A stretch of DNA of 64,000 bases. Source: Pseudomonas sp. PB120 (GTDB lineage: Bacteria; Pseudomonadota; Gammaproteobacteria; Pseudomonadales; Pseudomonadaceae). The translations under genes and the position numbers were made by a program. Within the stretch, counting starts at the first letter, position 1; every line of letters starts with the position of its first letter. The notes under the pieces are model-generated. The model did no database searches. It saw only the letters and a program-made list of their open reading frames with translations, and was not told the DNA's origin. Shown here one piece after another: positions 11,441-18,721 of this stretch. The stretch spans positions 124,001-188,000 of the forward strand of contig NZ_RWIN01000051.1 of assembly GCF_009761815.1 (NCBI RefSeq), given 5' to 3'.

Positions 11441-12649
11441 TCAGATCCGCTCGATCAAGGTGGCGGTGGCCATGCCCGCAGCGGCACACAAAGTGACGAG
11501 TGCAGTGTTCAGATCCCGGCGCTCCAGTTCATCGAGCACGATGCCCACGAGCATCGCGCCGGTGGCGCCCAGTGGGTGGCCCATGGCGATTGAGCCGCCA
11601 TTGACATTGACGCGTTCGGGATCGAGGTTGAAATGGCGCATGTATCGCATCACCACCGAAGCGAAGGCTTCGTTGACTTCGAACAAGTCGATGTCGGCGA
11701 TGGTCATCCCGGTTCGGGCCAGCAGTTTTTCGGTGCAGGCCGCAGGGCCCGTGAGCATGATGGCCGGCTCTGAACCGATTGAGGTGTAGCTGCGAATACG
11801 GGCGCGAGGGCGCAGCCCTGTCGTGCGACCGAACTCGGCATTGCCGAGCAAAATGGCCGCCGCACCGTCAACGATCGTGCTGGAGTTACCGGCAGTGTGG
11901 ACGTGACGGATGGCTTCGATATCCGGATAGCGCTGCAGCATCACAGCGTCAAAGCCATTCTGGCTGCCAGTGGCCTCGAAAGCGGGTTTGAGTCGAGCCA
12001 GATCTTCCAGGCTCGCCCCATGGCGAATGGCTTCATCTCGCTCCAGCAGTGGCTGGCCGAGCAGATCCTTGACAACGAATTGCGATTGCTGGAATCGACC
12101 TTCGGCTTCTGCAACGGCCGCTCGTTGCTGGCTGCGCAGGGCAAAGGCATCGACGTCTGCTCGACTGTAGCCATCTTGCTCTGCAATCAGGTCAGCACCG
12201 ATGCCCTGGGGGATGTACCAGGTTTTCCAGATCACTTGAGGGTCGGTGTAGACGGCACCGCCATCGGAACCGATAGGCACCCTCGACATGCTCTCCACAC
12301 CACCGGCAACGATGGCCCGTGCTTCGCCAGCGCGCAGTGTCGAAGCCGCAAGGTTGACTGCTTCGAGGCCAGAGGCGCAGTAGCGATTGAGCTGCAGGCC
12401 CGGCACGCTCTGGTCGTAATCGGCAGCCAGGGCGGCGACCCGGGCAATGTTGCCGCCTTGTTCACCGGCGGCCATGACGCAACCCAGCAGTACATCGTCG
12501 ACCAGGCTGGTATCGAGCTGGTTGCGATCGCGCAGGGCGCTCAAGGTCTGGGCTGCCAGCGCGGTGGCACTCACTTCATGCAGTGCGCCATCCGGGCGGC
12601 CCTTGCCGCGTGGGCTGCGTACGTGGTCGTAGATAATGGCGTCATTCAC
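11441..12649 (-). CDS. acetyl-CoA C-acyltransferase (thiolase)
   Basis: The 402-residue protein is a complete thiolase. C91 in NRYCASGLEAVNLA is the acyl-carrying cysteine; NEAFASV, NVNGGSIAMGHPLGATGA and the C-terminal LCAAAGM provide the other catalytic residues. It should perform the thiolytic step of beta-oxidation in the cytoplasm. It is the first gene of the leftward operon, its start facing a 226-base divergent promoter region shared with the phosphotransferase gene. Together with the following FadJ-like gene it makes a fadA/fadJ-type pair. Confidence 0.93.
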   Translation of the reverse strand: MNDAIIYDHVRSPRGKGRPDGALHEVSATALAAQTLSALRDRNQLDTSLVDDVLLGCVMAAGEQGGNIARVAALAADYDQSVPGLQLNRYCASGLEAVNLAASTLRAGEARAIVAGGVESMSRVPIGSDGGAVYTDPQVIWKTWYIPQGIGADLIAEQDGYSRADVDAFALRSQQRAAVAEAEGRFQQSQFVVKDLLGQPLLERDEAIRHGASLEDLARLKPAFEATGSQNGFDAVMLQRYPDIEAIRHVHTAGNSSTIVDGAAAILLGNAEFGRTTGLRPRARIRSYTSIGSEPAIMLTGPAACTEKLLARTGMTIADIDLFEVNEAFASVVMRYMRHFNLDPERVNVNGGSIAMGHPLGATGAMLVGIVLDELERRDLNTALVTLCAAAGMATATLIERI

Positions 12650-12875
12650 GTCAAGGATCCCTCAATGTCTGCGCGGCGCCGAACTGCCGCATGAGGCTTA
12701 AAGATTATAATCATACATATAATAGAGCAAGAGGCAGGAGCATCGGATTCGTATGAAAACCGGGCGCTTGGAAAATCGCTAACGCAGATTGACAGCTGAT
12801 TAAATCATATACATCATTATGACTAGTGATATTGTTTTGTCTGCTAAATCATTGCCGCAAATAAAGGAGTTCCGA
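12650..12875. promoter_or_regulatory. divergent promoter region of the acyl-CoA island
   Basis: The 226 bases separate the leftward thiolase operon from the rightward kinase operon. The centre is strikingly A+T-rich against its surroundings. It contains the perfect palindrome GATTATAATC (12703-12712) and two related A+T-rich words, AATCATACATATAAT (12709-12723) and AATCATATACATCATTAT (12803-12820), about 94 bases apart. These could be promoter elements or a shared operator, but the regulator is not encoded in the window. AAGGAGT before ATG 12876 is the ribosome binding site of the rightward operon. Confidence 0.45.
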
Positions 12876-13901
12876 ATGACTCTCGAAACAACACCTTTGC
12901 CGGACCTGGCCCGTTTACGCGCATGGCTGGAAACTGAAGTGGGCGCCGTACAATCCTTGAGCGTGAGCGCAGTTCAGGGCGGTGCGAGCAACCTGATCTA
13001 TAAAGTCAATGTCAATGACCGCCAGTTCGCGCTGCGTCGACCGCCCCTGGTGGCTAACGACGCCAGCTCCAACAACATCCTGCGCGAGATGAAATTGCTG
13101 CGTGCCATAGCCGAGACGCAGATACCGCATACCCGGTTGGTCGCCGGTTGCGAAGATCCCGAGGTCATTGGAGCGCCGTTTGCTTTGCTCGAATGGCATG
13201 CTGGTTTTGCCGGTAAATCACCTTTGCCGCCAGGTATAGAGGGGAACCCCGAAGCCTCGCGACAAATGGCTTTCGAGCTGGTCGATGCCCTTGCCGAATT
13301 GGCCAATACCGATTGGCAAGCAATCGGTCTGGAGGGCTTCGGCAAGCCTGAGCGGTTTCTCGAACGCCAGGTATCGCGCTGGAGTGCGCAGCTCGAGCGC
13401 TACAAGGTTCGCGATATCCCCGGGCTTGATGAGCTGGGGCAGTGGCTTGTCGCGAACACTCCGGCAATGCAGCGATCGGCACTGATCCATGGTGATTACC
13501 AGTTCATCAATGTCATGTATGACGCCAGTGAGCCGGTCAAGCTCAGTGCCATTGTCGACTGGGAGATGGCGACCATCGGTGATCCGCTTCTGGATCTTGG
13601 CTGGATGCTGGCCGGTTGGCAGGAGGTCGGTGAGGAAGCGACCTATGCGAATTACATCGACTGGCAGTGGATGCCTACCCGGCAGGAACTGGCCCGGCGT
13701 TACGCCGATAAAACCGGTCTGGATATTTCCCGGCTGAATTACTACATGGCGCTGTCGATGTTCAAACTGGCGATCATCATGGAGGGCGCGTATGCCCGCT
13801 ATGTAGCCGGCAAGTCCACCCACGAGGTCCATGCCCGGATGGAACACGACGTCCCGGTCATGGTTCAGCGCGGCTTGCGTTTCACCACTCTTAATTCCTG
13901 A
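12876..13901 (+). CDS. phosphotransferase family protein (ACAD10/11 kinase-domain-like, LvaA-like)
   Basis: The 341-residue protein has the aminoglycoside-phosphotransferase (APH) fold. It has an N-terminal nucleotide-binding strand pair (GGASNLIYKV), the catalytic loop LIHGDYQFINVM (H205-G-D207) and the metal-binding IVDWEMATIGDPLLD (D228, D236). I chose ATG 12876 for its AAGGAGT site; the frame is open from 12819. Relatives are the kinase domain of ACAD10/ACAD11 and bacterial LvaA, which phosphorylate the hydroxyl of 4-hydroxyacyl-CoA so that an acyl-CoA dehydrogenase-type partner can eliminate phosphate. The next gene is just such a partner. Aminoglycoside resistance is unlikely given the context. 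Confidence 0.85.
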   Translation: MTLETTPLPDLARLRAWLETEVGAVQSLSVSAVQGGASNLIYKVNVNDRQFALRRPPLVANDASSNNILREMKLLRAIAETQIPHTRLVAGCEDPEVIGAPFALLEWHAGFAGKSPLPPGIEGNPEASRQMAFELVDALAELANTDWQAIGLEGFGKPERFLERQVSRWSAQLERYKVRDIPGLDELGQWLVANTPAMQRSALIHGDYQFINVMYDASEPVKLSAIVDWEMATIGDPLLDLGWMLAGWQEVGEEATYANYIDWQWMPTRQELARRYADKTGLDISRLNYYMALSMFKLAIIMEGAYARYVAGKSTHEVHARMEHDVPVMVQRGLRFTTLNS

Positions 13902-13924
13902 TCAACCAGAAAAGGTCGAAAACC

Positions 13925-15211
13925 ATGTGGGATTTCAGTACTGAACCGGCGTTTCAAGAAAAACTCGATTGGATGAGTCGCTTCGTTAAAGAAGAGATCG
14001 AGCCGCTGGATACGCTCTGGCCAGACATGAGCGCACCGTACGATACCAATAACCGTGTCGCGCGTTCGATCATCAAGCCGCTGAGTGATGAGGTACGTAA
14101 GCAAGAACTGTGGGCCTGTCACTTGGGTTCGGAGTTAGGTGGGCAGGGATATGGTCAGATCAAGCTCGCGCTAATGAATGAAATTCTTGGACGATCGAGT
14201 TGGGCGCCAACCGTGTTCGGGACGGCAGCGCCCGATACCGGCAATGCCGAGATTCTGGCCATGTTCGGTACTGCACAGCAGAAGGCTACGTATCTTCAGC
14301 CGCTGCTGGATGGAGACATCGTTTCTTGCTATTCGATGACCGAACCACAAGGTGGTGCTGACCCATCAGTGTTTACGACGACAGCCGTGCGTGATGGTGA
14401 CGAATGGGTGATCAATGGGGAGAAATGGTTCTCCTCAAATGCTCGTTACGCAGCCTTTTTGATTGTGATGTGTGTCACCGACCCGGACGCACCTATTTAT
14501 GCAGGTACCTCCATGCTGTTGGTACCAACAGACACCCCCGGGGTCAACATCCTGCGTAATCCAGGTGTCTATGGCGAAAACCCGGGGGAGGGAGCCCACG
14601 CCTATATCCGGTACGAAAACGTGCGGGTACCTGCCGATGCCTTGCTGGGTGAAGTCGGAAAAGGTTTTGCAGTTGCGCAGGCGCGCCTTGGTGGTGGTCG
14701 GGTGCACCATGCTATGCGCACGGTAGGTCAATGCCAGAAAGCTATCGACATGATGGCGGAGCGGGCACTGTCGCGTGTCACCAAAGGTGAGCCGCTGGCC
14801 AGCAAGCAGATCGTGCAGCAGTACTTGGCAGATTCATTTATCGAACTTCAGCAATACCGCTTACTTGTTTTGGAAACGGCATGGCGGATCGATAACGGCC
14901 ATGACTACAAAGCCAACCAGATGTACATCGCCGCGATCAAAGCGGCCGCACCGAAGATTTATCACGACATCGTTCAGCGCACGATGCAAGTCCATGGATC
15001 GCTCGGCGTATCGGACGAAATGGTGCTTGGCCAAATGTGGACCTATGCCGCTTGCATGGGGTTGGTCGATGGTCCGACTGAAGTGCATAAAGTGACGGTC
15101 GCCAAGAACCTCCTCAAACGCTACCAACCGGCGCAGGGGCTATTTCCAACTGAGCATCTGGTATCGCGCCGCGCTGCGGCAATGGAGAAATTCAAGGACT
15201 ACCTGGAGTAG
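13925..15211 (+). CDS. acyl-CoA dehydrogenase family protein (LvaC/ACAD10-11-like)
   Basis: At 428 residues this is longer than the other acyl-CoA dehydrogenases here. The signature is SMTEPQGGADPSVF, with PQGGAD replacing the usual PxxGSD, and the C-terminal segment is DGPTEVHKVTVAKNLLKRY. These traits fit the subgroup fused or linked to APH-type kinases. It follows the phosphotransferase by 23 bases and precedes an SDR by 6. The trio resembles the kinase/ACAD/SDR core of levulinate (lva) clusters, so dephosphorylating isomerisation of a phosphorylated hydroxyacyl-CoA is a reasonable inference, though classical desaturation cannot be excluded. Confidence 0.88.
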   Translation: MWDFSTEPAFQEKLDWMSRFVKEEIEPLDTLWPDMSAPYDTNNRVARSIIKPLSDEVRKQELWACHLGSELGGQGYGQIKLALMNEILGRSSWAPTVFGTAAPDTGNAEILAMFGTAQQKATYLQPLLDGDIVSCYSMTEPQGGADPSVFTTTAVRDGDEWVINGEKWFSSNARYAAFLIVMCVTDPDAPIYAGTSMLLVPTDTPGVNILRNPGVYGENPGEGAHAYIRYENVRVPADALLGEVGKGFAVAQARLGGGRVHHAMRTVGQCQKAIDMMAERALSRVTKGEPLASKQIVQQYLADSFIELQQYRLLVLETAWRIDNGHDYKANQMYIAAIKAAAPKIYHDIVQRTMQVHGSLGVSDEMVLGQMWTYAACMGLVDGPTEVHKVTVAKNLLKRYQPAQGLFPTEHLVSRRAAAMEKFKDYLE

Positions 15212-15217
15212 GCGGCG

Positions 15218-15967
15218 ATGGACAAGATCGATTATTTCAACCTCACCGGAAAGGTCGCGCTCGTGACGGGGGGCAGTCGGGGTTTGGGGAGGGAGATTGC
15301 TCTGGCCTACGCCCGTCAGGGTGCGGACGTGATCATTGCCAGCCGCAAGCTTGAAGCCTGCCAGGAGGTCGTAAGCGAGATCACCGCAATGGGCCGGCGA
15401 GCATTGCCCTTTTCTTGTCACATGGGGAAGTGGGCCGAAATTGAGACGTTGGTCCAGACCGTATATGCCGAGTTCGGTCGAATCGACATCTTGGTGAACA
15501 ATGCTGGAATGTCTCCCCTGGCGCCAGCCTCCCATGAAACAGGTGAGGCCTTGTTCGACAAGGTGCTGGAGGTCAATTTCAAGGGGCCATTCCGTTTGAG
15601 CTCACTGGTGGCGTCTCGTATGGCCAGGGGAGATGGCGGTGTCGTTATTAACGTCAGCAGCACTGGGGCACTGCGGCCGTTGCCGGCAGTAGTGCCTTAT
15701 TGCGGAGCCAAGGCGGCGCTGAATGCAATGACTGAGTCCATGGCCAAAGAATATGGACCTAAGGTCAGGTTCAACACGTTGTCGGCAGGACCGTTCTTGA
15801 CAGATGTGGCGAAGGCTTGGCCTGTCGAGGCACGTGAAAAATTCGACAACGCCTTGGGACGACCCGGCCAACCTCATGAGGTTGTTACGGCTGCGCTTTA
15901 TTTAGCAAGTCCGTTCAGTAGTTTTGTCACTGGCAGTCTTGTGAGGGTTGATGGTGGTATTAGCTGA
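15218..15967 (+). CDS. SDR family oxidoreductase
   Basis: This is a classical 249-residue short-chain dehydrogenase/reductase. The cofactor motif is VTGGSRGLGREIA near residue 16, followed by NNAGMS near residue 93, the catalytic serine in INVSSTGALRP, and YCGAKAALNAM with the YxxxK pair. The residue pattern after the second strand (SRK) suggests NADP(H). It starts 6 bases after the acyl-CoA dehydrogenase and ends the rightward operon. A likely role is oxidation of a hydroxyacyl-CoA or reduction of an oxo-intermediate of the same pathway (LvaD-like position). Confidence 0.9.
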   Translation: MDKIDYFNLTGKVALVTGGSRGLGREIALAYARQGADVIIASRKLEACQEVVSEITAMGRRALPFSCHMGKWAEIETLVQTVYAEFGRIDILVNNAGMSPLAPASHETGEALFDKVLEVNFKGPFRLSSLVASRMARGDGGVVINVSSTGALRPLPAVVPYCGAKAALNAMTESMAKEYGPKVRFNTLSAGPFLTDVAKAWPVEAREKFDNALGRPGQPHEVVTAALYLASPFSSFVTGSLVRVDGGIS

Positions 15968-16609
15968 TTAAGAGCCCCTGCAACTGTATGTCAAAGTGCG
16001 TGCGCGCAGTGCCAAGGCCGGCAGCTTCGTCGACGCCGTGCGTTGGTTGGTGACATCGGGTGTAGGGGCAGGAGTGTCTCCGAACTGGAAGTTTGCGCCT
16101 TGGTGTGCGTTCTAGCATCGGCTCGACATCACGGCATACAGAGTTTCACACACGTGCCCTAACTAAACTTGAACGTTTCCATCGCGCGACAGCTGGCTGA
16201 TTCCATCCTTAATGAAAAGAATTCCAATCGTAGTGAAAACTCACGTCAGTTTGCGTTCTTGGCAGAGCATATGCCGACGCTTACCAAGGGGCGCTGCGCA
16301 GTCTGATCAATAGTTTGTCAGTTTCGATCATGAATGCCACGGCGCTCCTTTTATCCATTTGGATGACTGGCGGGGAGAAAGTCTCCTGGGCTTTTCTCTG
16401 ATCGCTAGCTGTAGATCTACTCGGATCGTAGGCCTAGTACTATGCAGTCCTTCATTGCCTTCCTCCATTTATCTCTACCGGCTTGACCTGACCTCGGTTC
16501 GGTCAGTCAAGCCACTTCCTTATTAGTCAGTGCCAAGTTAGTTAACTATTTCGACATAGGGGCATGCAGCATTTCGCGTAACCCCTCTGTGGCAGTTTCC
16601 ATTTTAAGA
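15968..16609. other. non-coding stretch left of the accessory cassette
   Basis: About 640 bases without a convincing gene on either strand. The base composition falls off from the catabolic operon towards the cassette. The longest frames are short and unlike any family I know (for example TTG 16169, about 45 codons). One hairpin (16480-16513) is annotated separately. It may be decayed sequence left by insertion or deletion events at this site. Confidence 0.5.
16480..16513. repeat. imperfect inverted repeat / hairpin
   Basis: GGCTTGACCTGACC and GGTCAGTCAAGCC are complementary over 13 pairs with one bulged base, around a seven-base loop. No T tract follows on either strand, so a simple intrinsic terminator is doubtful. 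It lies about 400 bases downstream of the cassette's last gene. Confidence 0.5.
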
Positions 16610-16639
16610 TCTAATGACTTCATTTTATTTTCTAATGAC
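16610..16639 (+). repeat. left flanking pair of TCTAATGAC repeats
   Basis: TCTAATGAC occurs at 16610-16618 and again at 16631-16639, a 21-base period. The same arrangement in the same orientation (TTTAATGAC, then TCTAATGA, 21 bases apart) is found on the other side of the cassette at 19912-19941. The pairs therefore look like boundary sequences of an inserted segment, possibly recombinase-binding repeats. This is seen by eye only. Confidence 0.4.
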
Positions 16640-16920
16640 CACTGAAGCTAAGGTAGGTAGTAATTACAATAGGCTGTGTAAACCAAAAGTTTATAGTGAC
16701 ATCTATGGAAACCTTCAGGAGTATCGAGTGCCTTGTGCGCAGCGCCGGGGGACGACAGCTTTTCCAACGACGCTTGCTAATTGAGCGATACCAACTTCGG
16801 GACGAAGAGAAAGGAGCTAGTCGCTCAATCGGTTGGTTATTGGGAGTGAAAAGCATGTGGCTCGCGGAACAAAAGCCAAAATGGACTCAGCGCTTTCGGG
16901 GACTGGATCTGATATGCAGC
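16640..16920. other. downstream non-coding part of the cassette
   Basis: These 281 bases lie between the left repeat pair and the stop of the third cassette gene. I find no gene, hairpin with T tract, or protein fragment here that I can support. Confidence 0.4.
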
Positions 16921-17613
16921 TCAAATTGGCTTGCCATCAGACAGCGCAGCATTCAATGACCCTCTGAGAAGGCTGGCCACGTGCTCGCTAACCTCCTCAA
17001 AGCTGAGAGTGGCAGACCCTCCATTGCTCAGCACTATCGTTCCTTTCAAGGGAGGGTGTAGGCGAACTCGTATTTTTTCCAAAGTGTACTTTCGGTCACC
17101 AATTAGCTGGTCACAGGCGTCCTTGATGTCCTCTTCTCCAGAAACCAGTACCTTGGCGAATACCTTATTCCCTAGCTCCAGTCTGGAAATTTGCATCGAA
17201 TCCAGGCTTCCTGCACCCCTGACCGCTTTGAGTAGGTTTTCTGCCCATACCAAAACATCAACTTGCAGCTCTTCAATGCTTACTGTGAAGTCGGTTATCT
17301 CAGAGAATCTGCTGAGCACCGCCTGCAGGCTTCGGGGAGAGTTGATAAATTCCAGGGTGGGAGGGGCTTTCGTCAGTCTGAAGGCAGACTGTCGATATTC
17401 CATGCGATCAAAGCTGGTTTCATTCCCAAATGGGTCGGTGATGGTGTCGGTATAGTTGACTTTCTCAATGTACCTAGCCTCTAGTGTGTCATCACGGACT
17501 TTATCAATAACGAAGCCATGTTGTTGGGTGCTGTTGAACTCCATAGATTTCATGCGTGCAGCCAACTGCGCGATAGATAACGGCCATTCAACGTTCAACC
17601 ACTTGTAGCGCAT
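16921..17613 (-). CDS. cassette gene C: protein of unknown family, 230 aa
   Basis: I do not recognise a family. The protein is soluble, without signal peptide or membrane segment, and appears to alternate strands and helices. Its middle (APPTLEFINSPRSLQAVLSR, about residues 83-102) resembles in pattern the VVRLPATDKAKRVVEAIKE segment of the preceding gene's product. The following SEITDFTVSIEELQVDVLVW lines up with SLISKLPGFKLRNVMNLKVS there. This suggests the two are distant paralogues, C being the shorter. It begins 4 bases after the stop of gene B, so the three genes form one operon. Codon usage is more A+T-rich than in the flanking core genes. A structural or regulatory partner of a nuclease complex is possible but unproven. 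Confidence 0.8.
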   Translation of the reverse strand: MRYKWLNVEWPLSIAQLAARMKSMEFNSTQQHGFVIDKVRDDTLEARYIEKVNYTDTITDPFGNETSFDRMEYRQSAFRLTKAPPTLEFINSPRSLQAVLSRFSEITDFTVSIEELQVDVLVWAENLLKAVRGAGSLDSMQISRLELGNKVFAKVLVSGEEDIKDACDQLIGDRKYTLEKIRVRLHPPLKGTIVLSNGGSATLSFEEVSEHVASLLRGSLNAALSDGKPI

Positions 17614-17617
17614 CCAG

Positions 17618-18721
17618 TTAGCCCTCGGTTTCTGCGAGCAATTCGTTTTTCAGCTTCAGTGCTGTCTGCTCAATCAGAGAGAAATACCTTGCCCGTTCCT
17701 TGTCCTCTACGGGGGAGATGCCTTTGCGGTGCGAGCCTTTGTGGTACTTGAACTCGCCCTGCACCCCATACCTGAATCCTAAGCAGTTTTGTTTGTCTTC
17801 AAATCCCGCTTCGAACTGAACGATGTTAGGTGGATTCTCGATTTGCTCGGATTTCCAGGAAATGTGCGTGATATAGAACCCACGCTGGCTGAGCTCTTTA
17901 TATTCCTTGGATTGAACTAAGTTCTGACCACTCAACGCCATGCTGTGTACGACTGCGAACATTTCCATGCGCGCTTCGCTCTCAGCAGTGTCAAGATCGA
18001 TGTCTAGGTTTTCATCGCTTTCTTCTGATCTACGTAGAGATGAGACCTTCAGGTTCATGACATTTCGCAGCTTAAAGCCCGGTAGCTTCGAGATCAGGGA
18101 CGTGAAAAACTTTGATCGCAGCTCTGGTGTAGAGAGTTCTGCCAGTTCGACTTTTTCTTGGGCTAAGGGGGCCTTTCTGCGCTGTTCCACACATTCTTTG
18201 ATGGCCTCAACCACCCGTTTGGCTTTGTCCGTAGCGGGAAGTCGGACGACCGTTTTTCCGTTCTCCACTAGAAAATCGATTTTTGCCTCATTGCGTTCGC
18301 GCTGAAGAAGCTTGGCACGGTTGTGGTTGAACTCGTCGTATTCCACCTTTATGACATATCCACCTTCCCTACCGATGCGGTGTTTCACTTCCTCGTTCGG
18401 GCCAATGGTCTTCATGTAACTTTCAACGGCTTCTCTGATGTCGTCCAGAGCGATTTCTGAGTCGAACTGGATGTTCGTGGTCTTGTCTCTACGGCCCGGT
18501 GGTTCACGCTTGTCGACAATCGCTTCAATGTCGTGAAAACCGTGTGGAATCATGGATATGTAGTCACAGATATCCTCTCGTTCGTCCTTAGCGGAACAGA
18601 ATATCCCCCGATCGCGCAGCAATTCCCGAAGTACTGACACGGTCATTCGCTGTTTCCCGGAAATCAGCAGATCGTAGATGTCGTTATCGTTGGCGCTAAG
18701 GTGATCCAGATATTCGTTCAT
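17618..18721 (-). CDS. cassette gene B: unknown protein with SAP/HeH-like N-terminus, 367 aa
   Basis: No overall family is recognised. Residues about 26-55 (MTVSVLRELLRDRGIFCSAK then DEREDICDYI) follow the helix-extended-helix pattern of SAP/HeH motifs (TVxxLRELLxxRG...I..YI), which often bind DNA. Residues about 115-180 look strand-rich and end in a helix (KAKRVVEAIKECVEQRRK). About 205-345 includes an aromatic strand segment (RGFYITHISWKS) and FEAGFEDKQNCLGFRYGVQG. There is no membrane segment. Its start ATG overlaps the stop of gene A by four bases (ATGA), showing translational coupling. By position and coupling it is a partner of the nuclease-like protein A, perhaps its DNA-recognition subunit. 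This is inference. Confidence 0.82.
   Translation of the reverse strand: MNEYLDHLSANDNDIYDLLISGKQRMTVSVLRELLRDRGIFCSAKDEREDICDYISMIPHGFHDIEAIVDKREPPGRRDKTTNIQFDSEIALDDIREAVESYMKTIGPNEEVKHRIGREGGYVIKVEYDEFNHNRAKLLQRERNEAKIDFLVENGKTVVRLPATDKAKRVVEAIKECVEQRRKAPLAQEKVELAELSTPELRSKFFTSLISKLPGFKLRNVMNLKVSSLRRSEESDENLDIDLDTAESEARMEMFAVVHSMALSGQNLVQSKEYKELSQRGFYITHISWKSEQIENPPNIVQFEAGFEDKQNCLGFRYGVQGEFKYHKGSHRKGISPVEDKERARYFSLIEQTALKLKNELLAETEG

Noticed and set aside
12876-13901. Aminoglycoside resistance phosphotransferase
   Set aside because: The fold is shared, but operon context with an acyl-CoA dehydrogenase and SDR points to an acyl-CoA kinase.
16169-16306. TTG-initiated 45-codon frame in the gap before the cassette
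   Set aside because: No ribosome binding site, no family resemblance and surrounded by non-coding sequence.
16480-16513. Intrinsic terminator of the cassette
   Set aside because: A stable hairpin, but about 400 bases from the last cassette gene and without a T tract; reported as a hairpin only.
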